DNA of 5,690 nucleotides, from NCBI GenBank assembly GCA_018609185.1, contig JAHCSD010000049.1, forward strand, positions 1 through 5,690, written 5' to 3'. A program made the position numbers and the translations under genes. Source of the DNA: Patescibacteria group bacterium (GTDB lineage Bacteria; Patescibacteriota; Minisyncoccia; JAHCSD01). This document shows, piece after piece, positions 1 to 3,909 of the stretch. The notes beneath the pieces are model-generated. The model was not told the origin of the DNA and searched no databases. It saw nothing but the letters and a program-made list of their open reading frames with translations. Position 1 is the first letter of the stretch. The number at the start of each line of letters is the position of its first letter.

Positions 1-742
1 CCATGTCCATTCGGGGGAGGATAGTGGGGAGTGCGCGCGCGAGTATTGTTTTTCCGCCTCCGGGCGGGCCTGACATCAGAATATTGTGCGCGCCGGCTGC
101 TGCAACCTCGAGGGCTCTCTTTGCATGTATTTGGCCCTTGATGTAGGCCATATCCATGTCTCCCGGGTATGTTTTTTCCTCAAGCGGCGCCCTCATATAT
201 CGGGGCTCTTCAGGTACGAGCCTCCTCTTTTCTTCTAAGTGGGAGACGAGGCCCGCTAGGTTTGATACGCCATATACTGTAATACCTTTGACAAGCGCAG
301 CCTCTTTCGCGTTTATATGGGGGACAAAGAGTTCGTTAATGCCGTGGGACTTTGCGGCAAGCGCAATTGCAAGCACCCCGTTTACTGAACGTAGTCTCCC
401 GTCCAGTGACAATTCACCCACAAATAGTTTGTCAGAAAGTTGCCCGCACGCGATCTGGTCTGAAGCTTTGAGGAGGCCAATTGCAATAGGGAGGTCGTAA
501 AGCACCCCCTCTTTTTTTATGTTTGCGGGTGCAAGGTTGATTGTAATGCGCTTATTGAGTTTTTTAGGAGATTTCGCGCCGCTGTGTTTTATGGCGGACG
601 AAACCCGCTCTTTTGACTCCTGGATGGCTTTATCTGGTAGCCCCACAATAGTAAAAGAGTGGAGGCCACCGGTAAGATCAACCTCCACTTCGACGAGTTG
701 GGCATCAAGCCCAAGTATGGTTGCGGATAGTACTTTAATCAT
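1..742 (-). CDS. comM: ComM/YifB-type Mg-chelatase-like AAA+ ATPase, N-terminal part (3' end outside window)
   Basis: I translated this frame by hand: 247 codons are present and the gene runs off the left edge. The protein begins MIKVLSATILGLDAQLVEVE. Residues about 20-140 match the ChlI-like N-terminal domain, with 'FTIVGLPDKAIQESKERV' at 30-47, 'ITINLAPANIKKEG' at 66-79, 'YDLPIAIGLL' at 82-91 and 'GELSLDGRLRSVNGVL' at 109-124. The AAA+ Mg-chelatase-like domain starts near 197 with 'IKGQIHAKRALEVAAAGAHN', followed by Walker A GPPGGGKT at 225-232. Family members are about 500 residues, so roughly half is missing. In Gram-negative bacteria ComM is a hexameric helicase that promotes branch migration during natural transformation; the same role here is inferred. 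The start at 742 was chosen because the conserved family N-terminus 'MIKVLSAT..GLDA' begins there. There is no Shine-Dalgarno, and the base of a hairpin in repeat copy A lies 2 nt upstream. Confidence 0.93.
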   Translation of the reverse strand, partial: MIKVLSATILGLDAQLVEVEVDLTGGLHSFTIVGLPDKAIQESKERVSSAIKHSGAKSPKKLNKRITINLAPANIKKEGVLYDLPIAIGLLKASDQIACGQLSDKLFVGELSLDGRLRSVNGVLAIALAAKSHGINELFVPHINAKEAALVKGITVYGVSNLAGLVSHLEEKRRLVPEEPRYMRAPLEEKTYPGDMDMAYIKGQIHAKRALEVAAAGAHNILMSGPPGGGKTILARALPTILPRMDM

Positions 743-878
743 GACAATTTTGCCCGCGAGCCGCGCGAGCGGTTAAAAAATTGAGCACCCCGTTAGATGA
801 GCAAAGCTCTATCTAACGGGGTAAGGTTTTGTTACTAAATTTTCTTCACGGTGCTCGAAAATTCAGACAAAGCCCTTA
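743..878 (-). repeat. Composite three-hairpin intergenic repeat, copy A
   Basis: In the direction of transcription the copy holds three hairpins. Hairpin 1 is 822-878: TAAGG and CTAAATTTTC pair with GAAAATTCAG and CCTTA, with one mismatch. Hairpin 2 is 787-822: ACCCCGTTAGAT pairs perfectly with ATCTAACGGGGT, plus an inner GAGC/GCTC stem. Hairpin 3 is 745-783: CAATTTT pairs with AAAATTG around a GC-rich core. The copy aligns with copy C (3763-3909) over its whole length; I count 6 differences in the first 56 positions. Its 5' end overlaps the last codons and the stop of the DksA-like gene, and its 3' end touches the comM ATG. Hairpin 2 could weaken read-through, since a TTTTTT run lies about 10 nt after it, but it is not a textbook terminator. 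A MITE/REP-like element is the best label; no transposase is seen. Confidence 0.85.
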
Positions 879-1237
879 CATTCCGTGCATATTTTCGCCG
901 TAGGAGAAACCTCAAGCCGTTCTTTTGTTATTGCTTTTTTGCAATTTTCGCACGTACCAAACCCCTTTCCCTTCAGGCGTGCCAGCGCTTCATTTACCTT
1001 TTGTAACTTTGCTTCGAGCGTTTTTTCCACGGGAAGTTTAGAGACGTATTCCTCTACTTCGTCCATATTCTCTTCCTGACTTCCAATGGTTTTTCCATAA
1101 TCAGGAAAGATAGTCTTGTAGTTTCCTTCAAGTTCAGGATCTTTTTTAGCAAAACTTGCGAGTTCTTCTTCGAGCTCTTTTTTTTCTTTCTCGAGCCGTT
1201 CTTTAAGCTCGCTCAAGAATTTTTTACCTAGTTTCAT
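863..1237 (-). CDS. DksA/TraR-family C4 zinc-finger protein
   Basis: 124 residues. Residues 1-30 are a charged helix rich in E, K and L. A central segment 'IFPDYG' (43-48) and 'EENMDEVEEY' (55-64) leads into a second helix (70-90), then a C4 zinc finger with C96-x2-C99 and C117-x2-C120. This is the short DksA/TraR-like architecture: two antiparallel helices plus a zinc finger, in a family that binds the RNA polymerase secondary channel and modulates transcription initiation. The DxxDxA coiled-coil tip of classical DksA is not evident, so DksA-like ppGpp synergy should not be assumed. The ATG at 1237 is preceded by AT-rich DNA without a Shine-Dalgarno. A promoter ends so close that the mRNA would be nearly leaderless. 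The last residues (GFV) and the TGA stop lie within repeat copy A. Family assignment is strong; the target promoters are unknown. Confidence 0.92.
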   Translation of the reverse strand: MKLGKKFLSELKERLEKEKKELEEELASFAKKDPELEGNYKTIFPDYGKTIGSQEENMDEVEEYVSKLPVEKTLEAKLQKVNEALARLKGKGFGTCENCKKAITKERLEVSPTAKICTECKGFV

Positions 1238-1245
1238 ATTTATTT

Positions 1246-1273
1246 ACTTTAGCCGAGCAGGGATATTTGTCAA
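1246..1273 (-). promoter_or_regulatory. Sigma70-type promoter for the DksA-like gene, predicted near-leaderless
   Basis: On the minus strand a perfect -35 TTGACA (1268-1273) is followed by a 16-nt spacer and a -10 like TAAAGT (1246-1251). A start site about 7 nt downstream falls at about 1238-1239, directly before the ATG at 1235-1237, so the transcript would have almost no 5' leader. The -35 overlaps the base of hairpin 1 in repeat copy B, whose outer arm begins at 1271. The -10 is imperfect, so this is a prediction. Confidence 0.6.
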
Positions 1274-1418
1274 GGATTTTGTCTACATTTTCGAGTCAGT
1301 AGAGACGAAGAAAATGTAGGTACAAAACCTTGACCCCGTTAGATAGAGCTCGTCAGAGCTCGCTCATCTAACGGGGTTTATTGTTCGTAGCCAAATTGAA
1401 AATTTGGACGAACAATAA
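1271..1418 (+). repeat. Composite three-hairpin intergenic repeat, copy B (inverted and diverged)
   Basis: On the plus strand this copy has the same order as copies A and C on the minus strand. Hairpin 1 is 1271-1332: CAAGG, TTTTGT and CTACATTTTC pair with GAAAATGTAG, ACAAAA and CCTTG. Hairpin 2 is 1333-1377: ACCCCGTTAGAT pairs with ATCTAACGGGGT. The shared flanks ACAAAACCTT and TTTTCGAG..GAAGAAAAT in the loop of hairpin 1 fix its orientation relative to copy A. The third module is replaced by an unrelated palindrome at 1378-1418: TTATTGTTCGT and CCAAATT pair with AATTTGG and ACGAACAATAA, with a 3-nt loop and a 2-nt bulge (18 bp). The copy lies between the DksA-like promoter and the terminator of the candidate RNA. 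Hairpins 2 and 3 could act as extra termination or insulation elements. Confidence 0.8.
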
Positions 1419-1470
1419 AAAAAGGCGCTGGTGCGCCCGAATTTCAAAAAATGAGGTTGGGCTCAGCGCC
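1417..1470 (-). terminator. Intrinsic terminator of the candidate RNA
   Basis: On the minus strand GGCGCTG (1464-1470) pairs with CAGCGCC (1424-1430), extended by an inner GGG/CCC match across a small internal loop. The hairpin loop is long. Seven uninterrupted T residues follow (1417-1423), as expected for Rho-independent termination. On the plus strand the hairpin is followed by only TTTT, so it would be weaker there. It ends the transcript predicted from the promoter at 1659-1688. Confidence 0.75.
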
Positions 1471-1617
1471 TTTTAAAGAAGTAAGCCATATCCGTACGTT
1501 AGGCATTACTTTTTTCTTTAACCGATTATTGGTAGGGTTCCTCCGTCGCTTTCAAGCCATCACTCCTGTGTGGTGCTCGCCTAAAAGCGATGGAGGACTA
1601 CCGACAGAGTTGCACGG

Positions 1618-1643
1618 AAGAATAATCAGTAAAAGAATAATCA
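1618..1643 (-). repeat. 11-bp direct repeat in the 5' part of the candidate RNA
   Basis: TGATTATTCTT on the minus strand occurs twice, at 1633-1643 and 1618-1628, with a 15-nt period. Either copy contains the GATTATT that can pair with AATAATC on the RNA (plus-strand 1524-1530). The two copies therefore offer alternative closing stems for the long hairpin. Confidence 0.7.
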
Positions 1644-1658
1644 AAAAGATCTACTATT

Positions 1659-1688
1659 ATTATAGCTCGGTTCAAGCATTGGAGTCAA
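1659..1688 (-). promoter_or_regulatory. Sigma70-type promoter of the candidate RNA
   Basis: On the minus strand TTGACT (1683-1688), one base from the -35 consensus, is followed by an 18-nt spacer and a perfect TATAAT (1659-1664). This is the best promoter match I found in the intergenic DNA. It lies just downstream of the nucleotidyltransferase stop codon (1711-1713) and points into the gene-free region, with a predicted start at about 1652. Confidence 0.7.
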
Positions 1689-1696
1689 TACCAAAG

Positions 1697-1716
1697 TTTT
1701 CCACAGCTTATCAACA
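1697..1716 (+). promoter_or_regulatory. Pair of DnaA-box-like nonamers
   Basis: TTTTCCACA (1697-1705) fits the E. coli-type consensus TTWTNCACA. TTATCAACA (1708-1716) differs from it at one position. They are in the same orientation, 11 nt apart start to start, and lie immediately upstream of the -35 of the candidate RNA promoter. The second overlaps the stop codon of the nucleotidyltransferase gene. Two boxes do not make an origin; a role as DnaA sites for local regulation is possible but unproven. Confidence 0.35.
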
Positions 1717-2709
1717 CGTAAGACTTCGGGTCCTAGAGCCCTGTCCCTCCGCTTCAAGTTTTTCCATTTCCTTCTTATATTGTTTTTCCACCTCTTCATT
1801 TCTGGAGACCGGATAATGAAACATCAGCGTCTCGTTGGAAAGAATCAGTTGATTGTCATGGATAGAACGGATTTCAGAGATATGTTTCAGTATTTTCCCT
1901 TCCTGGAGGTATTGGGAGAGGCGTTCAAATAAATCTCCTATGCGGTTTCGAAAAAGTAACTCAAACAAGGAAGACAAGAAACGCGCCGGATTCTTTTTGG
2001 GATACTGGAGAGACCTGTCGAGTCTCCAGGAACGATGAGACAGGTAGGTGTTCATCCAGTCATTGTTTTTCTGGAATTCCTGGTACCAACCGCCTTTGTC
2101 GATAACTGGAATAAGGCTTGCGTACGTATGGGCATTCGAAAGATTCTTAACCTTTAACGTGAGTGAATCGTTTGAGATGTAATGGTTAAGGCAGATTCGA
2201 TCTTTAACGTTGTTTTGGTACCTGCGCATTCCCAGTATATGAGTGGTTACCGAACAGAGAACGCGGGATGTCCATATTCTGCCTGCCTGGGCAATAACAA
2301 GGAGGTCGATGTCGCTTTCCCGTGAGGCGTTACGGAGCGAAAGGGAACCCGTGATACCCACCATGGTAATAAAAGGGAGTGTTTGAAGAAACCATAGGGC
2401 TTTTGCAAGCCGTTTTTGTTTTCCAATACTTGTTTTGTAGCGTTCGATGCGATTCGCGACCGGCGCGTCCTTACCCTTTTTGTTGTTTGGAATATAAAAA
2501 AAGCCGTTTTGTTCGCGCGCAACGCGGCGTTTTTCCATTGAGGCGAGCGCATCGAGAATTTCCCGGTACGAGTAGGTTTGATTCGAATCCTCCTTATTAA
2601 GGCGCCTTGAAACCTCAAAAGACGTGAGAGGGAAGTTGCCAAGGGCTTTGTAGTAGGCGAGAGTGGAGGCGACACATTTTTCAAGCGGCGATAGTTTCAT
2701 AGAACACAT
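1711..2709 (-). CDS. Nucleotidyltransferase-fold protein with winged-helix-like N-terminus
   Basis: 332 residues. The pol-beta-type nucleotidyltransferase signature is at 121-139: GS (121-122), then D133-I-D135 and a hydrophobic strand, the G-S-x(10)-D-x-D pattern that binds metal and the NTP phosphates. The third acidic residue is not obvious; D170 is one candidate. Residues about 30-75 ('TSFEVSRRLNK' ... 'ILDALASMEKRRVAREQNGFFYI') look like a winged helix, with three helices followed by a two-stranded wing. The C-terminal half is rich in aromatic and basic residues with no domain I recognise. No signal peptide or membrane segment is seen, so it is probably cytoplasmic. Substrate is unknown; NTP transfer to protein, RNA or a small molecule are all possible. 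The start at 2709 is 3 nt after the upstream stop, and a second ATG at 2700 is equally possible. Neither has a Shine-Dalgarno; translational coupling is plausible. The stop is TGA. Confidence 0.85.
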   Translation of the reverse strand: MCSMKLSPLEKCVASTLAYYKALGNFPLTSFEVSRRLNKEDSNQTYSYREILDALASMEKRRVAREQNGFFYIPNNKKGKDAPVANRIERYKTSIGKQKRLAKALWFLQTLPFITMVGITGSLSLRNASRESDIDLLVIAQAGRIWTSRVLCSVTTHILGMRRYQNNVKDRICLNHYISNDSLTLKVKNLSNAHTYASLIPVIDKGGWYQEFQKNNDWMNTYLSHRSWRLDRSLQYPKKNPARFLSSLFELLFRNRIGDLFERLSQYLQEGKILKHISEIRSIHDNQLILSNETLMFHYPVSRNEEVEKQYKKEMEKLEAEGQGSRTRSLTC

Positions 2710-2712
2710 ATA

Positions 2713-3762
2713 TTAAAGAATATGGTCGAGCGCGGCGAAAATTGATTCTTTTGAGGTGCCTATAATAATCAAGTCATTCACAAGAGCGTAGTTAACGGTA
2801 ACGGTTGAGATTTCAAGGTTTTTGTAGCGTATGAGTTGGCCTTTGTATATAAAGTCCTGGAAGTCATGACGCGCGGGATTGGTTTGGGAAGCAAGGATAA
2901 GGGGCTTGATATCTTCGAGCATGGTTGGCTCCCATCCTCGAAGTTGGAAGGATATATTTTCGTTTGTTCCGATGCGAGAGAGCGCGAGTACGAGCCGGGG
3001 TCCCCAGCATTGCGGGTCTCCTATGCCGTCTTCCTGGCAGCGAGCCTTTTCTGTGTTGCCCGCGGTGTAGAGAAACAGAGTATAGTTTTTAATGAGAGGG
3101 ATAAGTGTAGGAGGAATTTGTACGTCAAGCACCGAAGTTGCTTCACGAAAATCAAGATATGACCGGGGAGTTGAACCGGTGCCTTGAGCCAAGAGAAGCG
3201 CAACGAGCGTATCGTCCGGCCATTTTTCTCCTGAAGAAACTGTTTGGGTAAGTATCGAAAGAGAGCCCAGAAAGGCTTCATAGCTCGTCTCTCGCAAGAC
3301 AATGGTCTCTACATCTACCGGAATGATCGGCAAGGGGGCGGCCTGCGGGAGTGGTTGGCAGTCCTCGTCGATCTGGCACTCGTCAGCCCCCTCCCCGCGT
3401 GTGAGTTTGCATTGTGCTTCTTCACACACCGCATGATACACTAGGGGTTGCGGTTCTGGTTCTTTTTCTCCTCTTAACTTCAAGAAGACAAAAATAAGTG
3501 CAACAAGAAGTATTCCAAAGAGTACCGCAAGTGTTATTTTAAGGTATTTTTCAAAGAGAATATCGAGCCACGCCTCACGCGGACTTTTTTTTTGAGCCAA
3601 TTCGCGCGGAATATCGCCCGCAGGGATTTCCTCGGGGTTTGTGCCTAATTGCCTGCCCAAAAGAACTCGAAGGTCTCCTTCCATGGTGTATATCTGGTAG
3701 GATCTTTTTGGCTTTGTGTCTTCTGGTTCTGTATGTCGATTTTGCGGTGGTTCCTTGGGCAT
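2713..3762 (-). CDS. Single-pass membrane protein of unknown function with four-cysteine motif
   Basis: 349 residues. A charged N-terminal region (1-74) precedes one strong transmembrane helix at about 75-96 ('ITLAVLFGILLVALIFVFLK'). The rest (97-349) is probably outside the membrane, because the N-terminal part is basic and there is no cleavable signal. Directly after the helix lies a motif with C113-x4-C118-x10-C129-x5-C135, including 'GEGADEC' and 'DEDC'; a further pair is C242/C252. These could form disulfides or bind metal. The C-terminal end 'VNDLIIIGTSKESIFAALDHIL' resembles the tail of membrane proteins I associate with Parcubacteria, but I cannot name a family. The ATG at 3762 lies 2 nt from the base of hairpin 3 in repeat copy C, without a Shine-Dalgarno. 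M27 is an alternative start. Its stop is only 3 nt from the nucleotidyltransferase start, suggesting a shared mRNA. Confidence 0.85.
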   Translation of the reverse strand: MPKEPPQNRHTEPEDTKPKRSYQIYTMEGDLRVLLGRQLGTNPEEIPAGDIPRELAQKKSPREAWLDILFEKYLKITLAVLFGILLVALIFVFLKLRGEKEPEPQPLVYHAVCEEAQCKLTRGEGADECQIDEDCQPLPQAAPLPIIPVDVETIVLRETSYEAFLGSLSILTQTVSSGEKWPDDTLVALLLAQGTGSTPRSYLDFREATSVLDVQIPPTLIPLIKNYTLFLYTAGNTEKARCQEDGIGDPQCWGPRLVLALSRIGTNENISFQLRGWEPTMLEDIKPLILASQTNPARHDFQDFIYKGQLIRYKNLEISTVTVNYALVNDLIIIGTSKESIFAALDHIL

Positions 3763-3909
3763 GCCGATTTTGCCCGCGAGTCACGCGAGCGGTTAGAAAA
3801 TCGAGCACCCCGTTAGATAGAGCTCGTAAGCTCGCTCATCTAACGGGGTAAGGTTTTCTAGCTAAATTTTCTGCGTTCTTCGAACTTGAAAATTTAGACA
3901 AAGCCCTTA
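3763..3909 (-). repeat. Composite three-hairpin intergenic repeat, copy C
   Basis: Hairpin 1 is 3849-3909: TAAGG and CTAAATTTTC (3862-3871) pair perfectly with GAAAATTTAG (3888-3897) and CCTTA. Hairpin 2 is 3807-3849: ACCCCGTTAGAT/ATCTAACGGGGT. Hairpin 3 is 3765-3803: CGATTTT/AAAATCG around a GC-rich core. The copy fills the whole space from the pnp stop codon (its TAA is part of the repeat) to the ATG of the membrane protein. Near-full alignment with copy A, with insertions in the hairpin 1 and 2 loops, shows common origin. The pnp transcript would end in, or pass through, these three hairpins. Confidence 0.87.

Larger units (their letters stand above)
1417..1652 (-). ncRNA. Candidate structured non-coding RNA of about 235 nt, family not recognised
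   Basis: The unit has a TTGACT-N18-TATAAT promoter (1659-1688), a predicted start near 1652 and a U-tract terminator (1417-1470). Between them lies a long interrupted hairpin, 1531-1602: GGTAG/CTACC, TCCTCC/GGAGGA, TCGCTTT/AAAGCGA, a 4-bp stem and a 6-bp stem with one bulge, capped by an AGGA loop, about 28 bp in all. The outer stem GATTATT/AATAATC (1524-1530 with 1621-1627) closes it and leaves an 18-nt one-sided bulge (1603-1620). A second hairpin lies at 1473-1521: TTAAAGA/TCTTTAA, AGTAA/TTACT and GCC/GGC. In the 4-bp stem, 1553-1556 with 1576-1579, one pair is G-U on the minus strand but A-C on the plus strand, which favours the minus strand as the RNA. I found no convincing ORF on the minus strand; the only ATG with a purine-rich upstream (AGGAGTG) stops after two codons. 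A 6S-like RNA or a leader/attenuator for the DksA-like gene are alternatives. It did not match what I know of SRP RNA, RNase P, tmRNA or common riboswitches. Confidence 0.6.

Noticed and set aside
156..776. Plus-strand open frames at the left end
   Set aside because: The minus strand encodes an intact ComM N-terminus with Walker A, so these are shadows.
743..878. Ordinary single intrinsic terminator after the DksA-like gene
   Set aside because: The hairpin 2 stem is not followed directly by a T-tract, and the full 136-nt sequence is repeated elsewhere, so a composite repeat describes it better.
1417..1652. SRP RNA, RNase P RNA, tmRNA or a standard riboswitch
   Set aside because: I did not find the conserved SRP apical loop, the RNase P GAGGAAAGUCC-type segment, a tmRNA acceptor arm, or core motifs of common riboswitches that I know. 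A covariance search would be decisive.
863..1713. TGA recoded as glycine (Gracilibacteria/SR1 code)
   Set aside because: TGA ends the DksA-like and nucleotidyltransferase genes at positions that fit family lengths, and I saw no in-frame TGA in pnp or comM.
1640..1720. Chromosome or plasmid replication origin
   Set aside because: Only two DnaA-box-like sites are present, there is no long AT-rich unwinding region, and no dnaA, dnaN or rep gene is nearby.
1451..1816. Plus-strand open frame over the gene-free region, continuing into the nucleotidyltransferase gene
   Set aside because: It has no start signal, reads through stable stem-loops, overlaps the end of a real gene antisense, and its translation resembles no protein family. 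The minus-strand promoter and terminator explain the region better.
743..3909. The three CCCCGTTAGAT repeats as a CRISPR array
   Set aside because: Copies are up to 2.9 kb apart with genes between them, lie in both orientations and are themselves multi-hairpin; there are no regular spacers.
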